The notes below the pieces were generated by a model. That model was not told the DNA's origin. It searched no databases and was given only the letters and a program-made list of their open reading frames with translations. A stretch of DNA of 64,000 nt from MH13 sp042140245 (GTDB taxonomy: Bacteria; Pseudomonadota; Alphaproteobacteria; Rhizobiales; MH13). This document shows, in pieces, positions 9,126 through 19,827 of the stretch; within the stretch, counting starts at the first letter, position 1; the number at the start of each line of letters is the position of its first letter. The stretch is taken from contig NZ_CP159483.1 in NCBI RefSeq assembly GCF_042140245.1, forward strand, positions 124,001-188,000, given 5' to 3'. Position numbers and translations under genes: made by a program.

Positions 9126-9150
9126 GCTCTGTTCCTGATGGAACAACCGC
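9126..9150 (+). repeat. Hairpin repeat unit in the groES-groEL spacer
   Basis: GCTCT, then the stem GTTCC/GGAAC (9131-9135 and 9140-9144) around a 4-base loop, then AACCGC. The same flanks bracket the stems of the hairpin array at 11481-11730. Being inside the groESL transcript, it would form a short RNA hairpin ahead of groEL. Confidence 0.65.
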
Positions 9151-9183
9151 CTGAAAACGCAAAGCAAACCAAGGAATCTCAAC

Positions 9184-10909
<1,726 letters not shown>

Positions 10910-10955
10910 TTCAGGCAAACGCCTGAAGGCATCAGCCTTTCGATACGAAACAACG

Positions 10956-10984
10956 AAGGCGGGCAGCGATGCCCGCCTTTTGTT
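10956..10984 (+). terminator. groESL terminator
   Basis: Stem GGCGGGCA/TGCCCGCC with a GCGA tetraloop followed by TTTT, downstream of the groEL stop and the non-terminating hairpins. Confidence 0.85.
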
Positions 10985-11057
10985 CTTTGCGCATGACGTC
11001 CGCTCCCAGCCTTAGGGCCGGTCCACGACTAAGCTCAGGAATGGGCAGCCTTGATGT

Positions 11058-11399
11058 CTACGCCTCTTTCCAAACGGCCATTTCAGTGCCGCCCGGCTCT
11101 TTGAACTGGAAGCGACGACCACCAGGAAAATCAAAAATCTCTTTGGTGATCTCAGCGCCTGCCGTGCGCACTTCTTCCAGCATCGCGTCCAAATCATCAG
11201 CTTTGAGAACAATAAGCGGCGCACGAAGATCGCCACGCTCGATACCCCCGCCTAGACCGGCACCCTGGATGTCTTTGTAATCAGGTCCATAGTCCACATA
11301 CTCCCACCCGAAAGTCTGCGAGAAAAACGCCTGGCTCTTCTCCAGATTCGGTGAGGTGAACTCCACATAATCGATTGTCACGCGTTGTTTGGCTGTCAT
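11058..11399 (-). CDS. VOC-family (glyoxalase/bleomycin-resistance-like) protein
   Basis: 113 residues with a vicinal oxygen chelate fold: DYVEFTSPNLEKS at the start, a GWEYVDYGPDY beta segment, and the FPGGRRFQFKEPGGTEMAVW ending. Many small VOC proteins of this length act as dimers and bind a metal; the usual metal ligands are only partly evident, so catalysis is uncertain. The ATG at 11399 has AAAGGA upstream and starts right at the domain, making the 30-codon longer frame unlikely. Monocistronic, facing away from the hairpin array. Confidence 0.78.
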   Translation of the reverse strand: MTAKQRVTIDYVEFTSPNLEKSQAFFSQTFGWEYVDYGPDYKDIQGAGLGGGIERGDLRAPLIVLKADDLDAMLEEVRTAGAEITKEIFDFPGGRRFQFKEPGGTEMAVWKEA

Positions 11400-11480
11400 C
11401 GCAGATGTCCTTTCATGCTCCTTGGAAAAAGCAGCAACGGCGCACCTGAGTCCATCGAGCCAGCGCTTCTGCTGACACGT

Positions 11481-11730
11481 GACTGCCATTCAGTCGCTAC
11501 CGCTTGGTGCTCTGCGACACGACCGCTAGACAACGGCTCATTGCTCTTGGCTCTGTTCCTTGCCCTTCCGAGTGACAGCCGCGCATCCCCTTGGCTCCGT
11601 TCCTCGCTGCGCTCCGAACGACCGCCAGGCAGCCGCCTATTGCTCTTGGCTCTGTCACTCGCAGGTGGCTCGTGACAACCGCCATTCCTGTTTGCTCTGT
11701 TCCTGCGCTTTCGCTTCGGAACAACCGCTT
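11481..11730 (+). repeat. Array of degenerate hairpin units
   Basis: Roughly 50-bp units sharing TTGGCTCTG before and (A/G)ACCGC after a short stem-loop. Good stems: GACTG/CAGTC (11481-11495), CGTTC/GAACG (11598-11620), GTCAC/GTGAC (11654-11676) and GTTCC/GGAAC (11699-11722). The stem sequence changes from unit to unit but both arms change together. Two units (about 11512-11525 and 11551-11580) are degenerate. The array fills most of the 417-bp gap between the VOC gene and the first barrel gene. I see no credible gene in that gap. Confidence 0.7.
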
Positions 11731-11816
11731 GTTAACCTTAACCGTTCACCATGATCGCCATTGTTTGCGTGTCAGGCGCCCTCGTCCGCGCCTGTCTTTC
11801 AGTGGAGTGCGAGCGC

Positions 11817-12545
11817 ATGGTGCGTCGGTTTTTCTGGGGCTTGCTGGCCCTCACCGTTTTTTCTGGTTTTGGGGCAACGGCAGCGATTTCTGCCGATGAC
11901 TTTTCGGATTTTCCAGACGCGCCTGTAATTGAGCGCTTTGACGATGCGTTCCGCGAAGCTGGATTTTACGCTGGTGGACGCGCTGGCGCTGTTTTGGCCG
12001 ACGACACCCAGTTTACCATCACTGGTCCAAGCACGGTCGAAAACGAGTACGAAACAGGTCTTACAGGATCGCTATTCTTAGGCTTTGAACTGCCAGACCT
12101 CTATTTTGGTGCGGGCGCACGTGTGGAAGCCGAAGTTGGATACAGCCAGCTGGATGTTGATACGCACACCGTGGCCGGAACACACATCACGGCGGCCAAT
12201 TCCTTTGGCTCAACGGATGCCTTTACGGCCATGGCCAATCTCTACATCGACTACAACCTTGGCGCCTTTCGACCGTTTATTGGCGGCGGTATCGGCGTTG
12301 CACGGGTTGGCATTGACAACCACGGCGTTACCGGCAGTCTCGGCGTCATGGATGATACCGAGAACGGCCTGGCTTGGCAGGTGATGGCGGGCGTTGGTTT
12401 TGATGTCACGAACGAACTGACCCTTGAAGCAATGGTGCGCTATCAAGAAGTTACAGACCTGGAATTGGTGTCTTCAACCGGTCCAGTTTCGACCCTTGAT
12501 CTGGCTTCAACACAAATACTGTTGGGCGCGCGCTACAGCTTCTGA
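11817..12545 (+). CDS. Outer membrane beta-barrel protein, Omp25-like
   Basis: 242 residues from the preferred ATG: an N-terminal signal peptide (hydrophobic stretch ending near ATAAISA) followed by an eight-stranded type barrel with alternating strands, GGGIGVARV and YQEVTDLEL segments and a terminal aromatic residue (RYSF), the usual BamA recognition signal. The frame opens 22 codons earlier, but that extension is not signal-peptide-like and GGAG precedes the chosen start. It is paralogous to the next gene: both share FGxGARVEAEVGYS-like and GAFRPFxGxGxG segments. A structural or host-surface role is inferred; no enzymatic motif is present. Confidence 0.82.
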   Translation: MVRRFFWGLLALTVFSGFGATAAISADDFSDFPDAPVIERFDDAFREAGFYAGGRAGAVLADDTQFTITGPSTVENEYETGLTGSLFLGFELPDLYFGAGARVEAEVGYSQLDVDTHTVAGTHITAANSFGSTDAFTAMANLYIDYNLGAFRPFIGGGIGVARVGIDNHGVTGSLGVMDDTENGLAWQVMAGVGFDVTNELTLEAMVRYQEVTDLELVSSTGPVSTLDLASTQILLGARYSF

Positions 12546-12796
12546 TGCAGCCCAAGACATCACATAGGGTTACCAAAACCTTAAGCGATCTCCGCGCCTT
12601 AGTATAATAAAATCAATAGGTTGCGACCTGTTGAGCACCTTGCCTTTTTTCCGTCACTCTTTCGCCGCGCAAACACCACCAACCTGCCACGGAGCGCGCG
12701 AACATCGGGCGCAATTGAGCGTCATTTCCTCCCCAGCTCACGGCCCGGACGGGACCTGTGTGCCCCTTGAACACTTTGCGTGGGGAGAACCCTAGT

Positions 12797-13573
12797 ATGA
12801 CGTATCTTCAATCTTTCAATCAGAGCACCAGGCGCCCGGTAGCTCTGGCGCTGACCGTGACGGTTGGCGCGCTTGGCGGCCTGTTGGCTGGCCAAGCCCG
12901 CGCTGCAGACATTCCACAAACCTACACACCTGCCCCAGCTCCCTACGTGGAAGAGCGTGTGCAGACCAGCTTTTCGCGCTTCGGCCCCTATGTGGGTGTT
13001 CGCGGTGGTACGGCCTGGGTGGATGACACCAGCTTCAACTCAACAGCTCCTGGTGCTGGGATAATTACCAACACCTATGAAGACTGGAATCTGACCGGAT
13101 CTGCTTTTGCTGGCTACGAGATGGAGTTTTTCCCAGGCTTTGGCGGTCGCATTGAAGCCGAGCTGGGCTACTCCAGTTTCGAGGTTGAAGGTCATTCTCA
13201 GCTCGGAGCCTCGCTGGCGTCGCCAACTGGTGACACTACCGCCTTCACGGGCATGGTGAACGCCTATGTTGACGCCAATCTAGGCGCTTTCCGGCCCTTC
13301 GCCGGCGTTGGCCTCGGCATGGCGCAGGTCAACTTTAATGACCATGGTGCTGGTGGCACAGTCGTAATGGATGATGACGACACCAAATTTGCCTGGCAGC
13401 TTGCCGGTGGTGTTGGGTATGACCTCACCAGCAATCTCACGCTTGAAGGCATGGTGCGCTATCAGAGCATCATGGATGTTGATTTGACGTCAACGGCCGC
13501 AGGCGGTTCGGTTACCAGTTCAACCGACCTCAACTCAACCCAGGGTCTGGTTGGTCTGCGCTATCGTTTCTGA
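12797..13573 (+). CDS. Outer membrane beta-barrel protein, paralogue
   Basis: 258 residues with a clear signal peptide (cleavage likely after GQARA), a short Pro-rich linker and a barrel ending in RYRF. It shares aligned segments with the upstream gene (VEGMVRYQSIMDVDL here against LEAMVRYQEVTDLEL). The ATG at 12797 follows GGGGAGAACCC, a good ribosome site. The 251-bp gap before it holds a plausible -10 (TATAAT near 12603) in an AT-rich stretch, so it probably has its own promoter despite lying behind its paralogue. A strong terminator follows. Confidence 0.83.
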   Translation: MTYLQSFNQSTRRPVALALTVTVGALGGLLAGQARAADIPQTYTPAPAPYVEERVQTSFSRFGPYVGVRGGTAWVDDTSFNSTAPGAGIITNTYEDWNLTGSAFAGYEMEFFPGFGGRIEAELGYSSFEVEGHSQLGASLASPTGDTTAFTGMVNAYVDANLGAFRPFAGVGLGMAQVNFNDHGAGGTVVMDDDDTKFAWQLAGGVGYDLTSNLTLEGMVRYQSIMDVDLTSTAAGGSVTSSTDLNSTQGLVGLRYRF

Positions 13574-13598
13574 TCTGAGAAACCCAGACTGGATACAG

Positions 13599-13625
13599 AA
13601 AGGGCGGCCAGTGGCCGCCCTTTTT
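13599..13625. terminator. Bidirectional terminator
   Basis: AAGGGCGGCC/GGCCGCCCTT stem with a 3-base loop and a T run on the + strand; it lies between the barrel gene and the convergent phytase-like gene. Confidence 0.9.
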
Positions 13626-13645
13626 CGTTGGTTCGCCCCTTAGCT

Positions 13646-15829
13646 CTAAAAAGAGAGCTGCCCAAGGTTGATGAACTGTGTTTCGCCTGAGTGGTCATCG
13701 ACACCATCATTGTCAGTGATGATGTAGGCTGTTCCGTCAGCGGCGATGGTGAAGCCTTCGACTTTATCAAGAATATAGCCGTTGGCGTTTTCCAAATCGG
13801 CCATCAGATCGCGCACCAGGACTTTCTCGACCAGTGGCGCATCTGCAGCGGTCATAGTCGGTTCAACGCCGTTCATATCGATGACGTACAGGCGTTTGAC
13901 GGTGGCATTGGCACCAATCTGATTGTCACGTTCCACAATCAAAAAGCGACCATCCCCGACAGCTGTGATCTCCGACAAGCCAACCCAACCGCGCTCGGGA
14001 TCATCCAGCTGATACGAAACAGCGGACCAGTCACCCGTCGCCGTGTTGTAGCCCATCAGCTTCACCTGACCGACATCGTCATCGCCCCAAGAGCGCTGTT
14101 GGGCCACCCAAACCATATCACCATCAACGGTGACACCTTCTAGGCCGAAACGCTCCCAGCCACCGATCAATGCCTCTGGCAGAGCGATCATCTCCTCAAC
14201 GCTGCCAGTCGCATCGGTTTTGATGATCTGGTTCGGACGATCGCGATCTCGATGACCTTCAGACGCCAGCCAGAATCCGCCGTCGGCGGCCACCGCAACG
14301 CCCTCCAAGTCAAGGTTCTCAACGGGGGTGCCGTCCATCGAGACAACCAAGCGCTCGGTGATCGTGCCAGGCATCTCGGACGCATCGATCCGATAAATCG
14401 CTGCTTCTGTCAGGAAGGAGTCAGAGACGGCGAACAGGGTTGACGCATCACTAGGGTGAGCTGCCAAACCGGACAGCGCAGCAAACGGTATTGGCGCGCC
14501 CCTATCATCGGCAGACTGAATGGTCGGGTAGGCAGCATCGCCATCATCCAAACGGTAGATCATCACTGACGAGCGGGCACCATTATCTTCCACCAGATCA
14601 GCCTCATTGGCGACAACGAAAAGATCGCGGCTTGGAATAGCCAGCAAACCTTCCGGCCCAATGCCGGCCGGAATGGCTTGCTGATAGACTGGCGCTGCCG
14701 GATCAGTGGCATCGTAGACGGCTATAAGACCGGCACGCTCCATACCAACAAAGACCATCGGCGTGTCGCCAAAGGTTGCTACTTCGATACCCTCAGGTTC
14801 GGCTCCCTTGTTGCCTGAACGCTCTTCAGGATAGTGACCGAGACGCATGGCAAGGTGCTCAAGATCAGAGCCGCTGTCGTAAATGATGCTTCCGTCGACG
14901 TTGAAGATGGTGAAGCCTCGCGATCCGCCTTCATAGTCACCTTCATTGGCGGTGACGAAATGCGCATCGTCGAGCCACTTCACTGCGTCGGGTTCACGAA
15001 CGAGACCTGCAACACTTTCAACAGGGCGGATGACACCCTCCTCTTCGGTGTCGATCATGGTTAGATCGACAGCACCGGCTGAGAAGCTCGCCGTTACCTC
15101 GCCTGTTGCCTGGTCGACCACCACCAGATGGTTGTTTTCTTGGATGGTGATAACCACTGAGGTGCCATTGATGGCGACAAACTCTGGCTCAGGGTCAGAG
15201 GGCGCAACATCGGCAAGCCCAGTGAGATCAACGGTTGAAAGGGTGTCACAGACCGGAACGCCTTCATCAAGATCAACCAGTGTCAAATTGCCAGCAGGAA
15301 GTTGTGGGATAACACCGTCATTGAGATCTTCATCACGCTCGTTCTCGATAGCGATGGCCACAAAACCCTCGCCCGTTGCGATGGAGTCAGGCTGGCCGCC
15401 CAAGGCGCATGTGGCGACGATCTCTTGCGTCGCGATATCGACAGCAATCAGGTCACCGGCAACATTCACATAGTCTTGGGATTCATTCACCGCGACCAAC
15501 GCAATGTTCCCCGATACCGACACAGATGTCGGTTCGCCGGGCAGCACGACAAAACCGGCTGCGACGGGCGAGGCTGGCGAGGTGATATCAATGAAACCCA
15601 ACGCTTCTTGTTCGCTGTCGGTGTAGATCAACGTCATGCCATCGTCAGAAGCGGCAATGATTTCGGCCACCGTTTCACCGTCTGCGTCGCGCTCAGCTGG
15701 AAGATTTTCAAGCACCGGGAAGGTTGCGATGCGGTTGAAGGCACTGTCAGCAGCAGCCGGGCCAGCCAGCATGGTTGTCGCGGCCAAAGCAGCGCCCAGC
15801 GCGGCGGCGCGCGAAAGCGGTAGGGTCAT
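13646..15829 (-). CDS. Exported phytase-like / beta-propeller protein
   Basis: 727 residues with a signal peptide (cleavage likely after AGPAAA). The N-terminal half carries repeated propeller-like blades (for example FVAIAIENERDEDLNDG and VKWLDDAHFVTANEGDYEGG), matching the choice-of-anchor I/mesenchyme-like family. The C-terminal half (about 420-720) matches the esterase-like activity of phytase domain, with a GLEGVTVDGD segment and acidic DNDGVDDHSG ending. Predicted periplasmic or secreted, perhaps calcium-binding and acting on phosphate esters; no experimentally firm substrate can be assigned. GGGAG lies before the ATG. It stands alone between terminators. Confidence 0.75.
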   Translation of the reverse strand: MTLPLSRAAALGAALAATTMLAGPAAADSAFNRIATFPVLENLPAERDADGETVAEIIAASDDGMTLIYTDSEQEALGFIDITSPASPVAAGFVVLPGEPTSVSVSGNIALVAVNESQDYVNVAGDLIAVDIATQEIVATCALGGQPDSIATGEGFVAIAIENERDEDLNDGVIPQLPAGNLTLVDLDEGVPVCDTLSTVDLTGLADVAPSDPEPEFVAINGTSVVITIQENNHLVVVDQATGEVTASFSAGAVDLTMIDTEEEGVIRPVESVAGLVREPDAVKWLDDAHFVTANEGDYEGGSRGFTIFNVDGSIIYDSGSDLEHLAMRLGHYPEERSGNKGAEPEGIEVATFGDTPMVFVGMERAGLIAVYDATDPAAPVYQQAIPAGIGPEGLLAIPSRDLFVVANEADLVEDNGARSSVMIYRLDDGDAAYPTIQSADDRGAPIPFAALSGLAAHPSDASTLFAVSDSFLTEAAIYRIDASEMPGTITERLVVSMDGTPVENLDLEGVAVAADGGFWLASEGHRDRDRPNQIIKTDATGSVEEMIALPEALIGGWERFGLEGVTVDGDMVWVAQQRSWGDDDVGQVKLMGYNTATGDWSAVSYQLDDPERGWVGLSEITAVGDGRFLIVERDNQIGANATVKRLYVIDMNGVEPTMTAADAPLVEKVLVRDLMADLENANGYILDKVEGFTIAADGTAYIITDNDGVDDHSGETQFINLGQLSF

Positions 15830-16064
15830 GGTCTATCTCCCAATATGAGTGGTGGGAGAAGGCGCTAACAAGCGCGCGCGACAAATTCATGACGTTGGGG
15901 AAGCCCACGAACAGTTCGAAGGCAACGAGCAAACCTCTCCTGCTCGCATGCAGATCTTCCCCTCTATACTTTTGATCTTTCTGTTAACCTTTGTTGCTAA
16001 GAGTTTTTGTGATTCGTTGTTGGGTGCTACCAATCCGCATCGATAGGGTTGGGCAAGGAAATTC

Positions 16065-17730
16065 ATTGGTGGGGCAGAAGACCGTGCGCAGAACCGTTGG
16101 CACCGCGATCATGGCAGTGTGGCTCGCGTCACTATCGATGGTTTTAGCAACCGGCGGTCCGGTCATGGCGCAGACATCGCCGGAGGGGCTCGTCTGCACT
16201 GGCGCGCCTGATTTTCCTGATGACCAAGATCAGGAAAATGATGGAACCCCGGACAATTTTCAAGCGGCCATTGTTTTTCTCAATTTTGACGCCAACACCT
16301 GCGGAGGGGTTGAGGCCGGTACCGTTTATGATCTAACGGCCACTATCTCAACACCCAACGGAATCCTCTTGGTCAACAATTTGCTGACCAGTGGCGACGA
16401 AGGCTTCACCGCCGGGACCAGCTTTTCCCTTGGCGCGAATGTTCACGATGCCACGTTTAACGGCGCGCCTTATGTGTCTGGGACGCAGATACCTGCTGCC
16501 AACGCCAATGGTACGTTTGTCTTCAGCTTTGATGGGCTGCGCTATCAGTTCCGTATCGTGGTAAGCGGCAACACGATACGTGCCTTCATAGTAGAAATTG
16601 CCGCCGCCACTGAACAGCAAAGTTCACAACAAACCACCGGGGCCAATATCCTGTTTCAGCAGGCCGGCAACAACATTTCAACAGGCGTCGGCAATGCCAT
16701 TGCTGAGCGTTTTTCAGGCGGTGACGGCACACAGGCGAGCTTTGCCAGCAACGGCTCGTCGCTTTCGGCCTATGTCAGCCTGCACGGCATTGGTCACGCG
16801 GCACGCGACAGGCGGGCCCAACGTCTGGCGATGTATGAAACCGACAGTGCCTTGGGTGCCATTGAGATGGTGTCTGCCAGCCCAGACCGTGCTGAGGAGG
16901 ATGCTGCCCATGCGCTTGGTTTCATGTCCTCACCTCAACCTGCCACGGCGCAGGGTCTGAATGACGCGCCACGGTTTAACGTTTGGGCACGTGGCACCTT
17001 CACCCACTATGACGGCGATGCCTTTTCCGGCGACACCTGGAACGGCGTTGTCGGCTTCGATTATCTCCTAACTGATGATGTGCTGATTGGTTTGTTGGGT
17101 GGCTATGAGAATGGTGATTTCACCTTTCAGACCAATGATGGGGCCTTCGATGGTGCCGGCCTTTCACTGGGAGCGTATGTTGGTGTTCGGCTTGCTGAGA
17201 GCATTGTTCTGGACGGTTTCCTGACCCATGCCTGGCTTGATTATGACAATCGGTCTGGAACGGCCACTGGCTCGACCGATGCGACCCGAACCATGATATC
17301 GGTGAACGCCACTGGCCAGTATGAGATTGCCGACGGCTTTTTCTTTGAGCCGAATGCCAAGGTTTTTTATGCCCACGAACGACAGGACGCCTATGACCTG
17401 TCCGATGGCACCGGCGTGGCGGCGAATGTGGTGGATTCAGGCCGCCTCTCGATTGGGCCAAGACTGCGTTACGCGTTTTCTGACGATGCTACCGGCTCTT
17501 GGTCTTTCTATGCCTCCCTTCACGGTGAGTACGACCTTTCAACAGAGGTCCAGACCGATACAACCCTGCCAGATTTTGATGGCCTGTTGTCAGCTCGTGT
17601 CGCGCTTGGCGTCACCACCACGCTGCTCAATGGCTGGTCTGTCAGCTTTGATGGCGATGTTGGCGGTTTGGGTTCAGGTACCTTCACCAGCTATTCTGGC
17701 TCCGGCAAGATCCGCATCCCGTTCAACTGA
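16065..17730 (+). CDS. Autotransporter-domain outer membrane protein
   Basis: About 550 residues. After a signal sequence ending near PVMAQ comes a ~150-residue beta-rich passenger with two Cys residues (EGLVCTG and DANTCGG), a helical linker (about 225-300 in this numbering) and a C-terminal ~270-residue autotransporter barrel, from the VWARGTFTHYDGD strand onward. The start is uncertain: the frame opens at 15991, but TTG at 16065 or GTG at 16068 sits behind AAGGAA, and GTG at 16084 begins directly at the signal peptide. The final residue is Asn rather than the usual aromatic. The short passenger suggests an adhesin-like or surface role rather than a large enzyme. Confidence 0.8.
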
Positions 17731-17747
17731 TTACGCTCAAGCGGGCT

Positions 17748-18434
17748 TTACATTGCCTTGAGGCGCTCAAGCTCACTGGGCTTTTCGATGCAGTAATAGC
17801 CTGAAATCCGCGAAATCAGCCCGTCACGCTTCCAGGTGTTGAGGATTCGGGACACATTCTCGCGCGCTGCACCGACCATACCTGCCAGATCGGCTTGGCT
17901 CACCTTGTAGTGGACCAGCAGCCGATCATCGGGCAGTTCTTTGCCGAAGGTTTCTCCCAACTGAAGCAGCGCGACCGCAACGCGGCCTGGCAAAGGCAAG
18001 AAAGAGCGTGCGGCCAGAACATCATTGGCTTGGCGTAGACGCTGCGAAACCAAAGAGAGCATGTGGCGATACACGGCGGGGTTGGCGTCGGAAAAACGAT
18101 CGAAATCGGCTTTGTCTATCCTGGCTACCTTTGACTTCTTGATCGCCTGGACGGTGGCGGATCGCGCTTCTCCGTCCAACAAAGCCATTTCGCCCACCAC
18201 GTGGCCAGGGCCCAAAATGGCCAGCAACTGCTCTGAACCTTCAGCGGAAATCACCGCCACCTTCAAGCTGCCTTCTAAGATGGCGTACATGGAGTCGCCG
18301 GGATCGCCGGCAACGAACAAAACTTCATTGGTTGAGAGCGTCATCTCGCGCGCAAGGTCGGACAACCCTGTGGCCAAGTCCGGGTCCAGCCCAGCCAGAG
18401 CCAAGCTCTCGGTGAAGATGTTCGCCCCATGCAT
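17748..18434 (-). CDS. Crp/Fnr-family transcriptional regulator
   Basis: 228 residues: an N-terminal cyclic-nucleotide-binding domain (about 10-125, with the GEMALLDGEARSATV phosphate-binding cassette) and a C-terminal winged HTH (about 150-215, VSQADLAGMVGAARENVSRIL). No cysteine cluster of the FNR type is present, so oxygen sensing through Fe-S is unlikely. The cassette matches the Crp pattern GEMALLDGxxRSATV, so cAMP or another nucleotide may bind. GAGGAG precedes the ATG at 18434. It converges on the autotransporter gene, and its targets are unknown. Confidence 0.85.
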   Translation of the reverse strand: MHGANIFTESLALAGLDPDLATGLSDLAREMTLSTNEVLFVAGDPGDSMYAILEGSLKVAVISAEGSEQLLAILGPGHVVGEMALLDGEARSATVQAIKKSKVARIDKADFDRFSDANPAVYRHMLSLVSQRLRQANDVLAARSFLPLPGRVAVALLQLGETFGKELPDDRLLVHYKVSQADLAGMVGAARENVSRILNTWKRDGLISRISGYYCIEKPSELERLKAM

Positions 18435-18685
18435 TGTTGTTTGTCTCCTCAGATCACCTTCTTGCCGCTGAAGGTGCACAGCATGACCGCATCTGCGCCG
18501 CGTTCTGGACCGAACGGCCAGTTAGGAAGGCGACAAGAAAGCCTATTGCGGGGTTTTCGTCCAGTGTCTGGGGCGAAGATTGCCCATCGTCATTCCTGTG
18601 ATGGTCAACACAGTGGCCAACGACAGCACGTACTACACCAGGATCACGTTAACCAATGAGCAACCATAAACCCTGGAGCGACCCG

Positions 18686-18841
18686 ATGACCCGCATGTTC
18701 CTCACCACCGTCTTCAGCATGACTGTTCTGGCTGCTTTCGTTCTGGTCGCAACATTCGATCAGGGCGCGCAAGCAAGCACAAACAGTGTCGTCACTGGCG
18801 CAGATGTTCTTGCTGCGATGACCGCGCCAGCCACGAACTAA
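18686..18841 (+). CDS. Small exported or membrane protein, unknown
   Basis: 51 residues. A single hydrophobic segment (about 5-27) with a positively charged start and a possible signal-peptidase site near GAQAS, leaving a ~20-residue mature peptide. GGAG lies 8 bases before the ATG at 18686. No family recognised. It is followed at 29 bp by another tiny exported protein and then DUF427, all on the same strand. Confidence 0.45.
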   Translation: MTRMFLTTVFSMTVLAAFVLVATFDQGAQASTNSVVTGADVLAAMTAPATN

Positions 18842-18870
18842 ACCGACCGATCCAAACAAGGCCTCAGCTG

Positions 18871-19092
18871 ATGTCCCGCCTCACACTCATTGCCCTTACT
18901 GGTGCCTTTGTCCTCTCTGGGCTGGTTGTAGCCTTGGTCGGTGGTGCAGAGGCCCGTGGGACGGAGATTGAGACGCAGGCCAGCGAGCGACCTGGTCTGG
19001 AGCGCAGTGTTGAACGTTGCTCGCTTCAGCCCCATCGGGTGACCCATCCCGATCATGATGCACGCATTCTGGTGCTGCGCCCAACTTGCTAA
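18871..19092 (+). CDS. Small exported protein, unknown
   Basis: 73 residues with a signal peptide (hydrophobic core about 5-25, likely cleavage after GAEA) and a ~45-residue mature part that contains two cysteines (ERCSLQP and the C-terminal RPTC), which could form a disulfide in the periplasm. No family recognised. AAGGC lies upstream of the ATG. The preceding gene ends 29 bp before it and the next starts 27 bp after it. Confidence 0.5.
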   Translation: MSRLTLIALTGAFVLSGLVVALVGGAEARGTEIETQASERPGLERSVERCSLQPHRVTHPDHDARILVLRPTC

Positions 19093-19119
19093 GCAGTTTT
19101 GACGCCCCACATTTGGGGT

Positions 19120-19629
19120 ATGACCAAACAGACCTTGCCCGTTCAGGGAACCACAACACGTCACGCAATTGAGGATGTCGGCGACTATCCACGCCCACCT
19201 CTTCTAGAATCTGTCCCCTATCCCATTTTGATCACGCTGGGCGGCAAAGACATCGCATCAACTCGCAATGCGTATCGCGTGCTCGAAACCTTCCATCCAC
19301 CGACCTACTACATTCCGCCGGAGGATGTTGCTGAGGATGTGCTCACGCCCAACTCCAGACGGTCGGTATGCGAATGGAAAGGCCCAGCGCGCTACTTTGA
19401 TGTCACCGGCGGTGACAAGAAACTGGCCGCCAGTGCCTGGACCTACCCCACCCCTGTAGAGCGGTTTGCCGCGATCAAAGATCATTTGGCGTTTTACTGC
19501 CACCCGATGGACCGTTGTCTGGTGGATGGGATCAAGGCCACACCACAACCGGGCAACTTCTACGGTGGGTGGGTTACGCCATGGATCACCGGGCCCATCA
19601 AAGGCGCGCCCGGCTCCAATCATTGGTAA
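19120..19629 (+). CDS. DUF427 domain protein
   Basis: 169 residues. The DUF427 core is visible: a GKDIASTRNAYRVLETFHPPTYYIP segment near 35-65, the CEWKGPARYFDV block, and AASAWTYPTPVERFAAIKDHLAFY. Family members are small cytoplasmic beta-rich proteins of unknown biochemistry. The frame opens at a TTG at 19099, but the ATG at 19120 matches the family start; a small CCCC/GGGG hairpin overlaps the ribosome-binding region and might reduce initiation. A terminator follows at 19794. Confidence 0.82.
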   Translation: MTKQTLPVQGTTTRHAIEDVGDYPRPPLLESVPYPILITLGGKDIASTRNAYRVLETFHPPTYYIPPEDVAEDVLTPNSRRSVCEWKGPARYFDVTGGDKKLAASAWTYPTPVERFAAIKDHLAFYCHPMDRCLVDGIKATPQPGNFYGGWVTPWITGPIKGAPGSNHW

Positions 19630-19793
19630 ACGCAAAACGGCAAATGTTTTCCAGCTTTGGCTGATCCACTTTCAATCAACCTACGTACTTTTCCTTGAGA
19701 GTGTGGGTCACACGCGTTCCCCCGAGCTGGTGTCGGCACCCTAGCGCACTTTCTCCTCGCCAATGCGTTCCCCGATACGCTGGTTTGGCATTC

Positions 19794-19827
19794 GGCCGTC
19801 CTCTCCCCGGGGACGGCCATTTTTTTA
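19794..19827 (+). terminator. Rho-independent terminator
   Basis: GGCCGTCC/GGACGGCC stem with an 9-base loop followed by ATTTTTTT, ending the + strand cluster. The T run reaches the hisG stop codon of the opposite strand. Confidence 0.88.

Noticed and set aside
11731..11745. TTAACCTTAACC as a CtrA site
   Set aside because: CtrA sites need two TTAA halves 7 bp apart; here they are only 2 bp apart.
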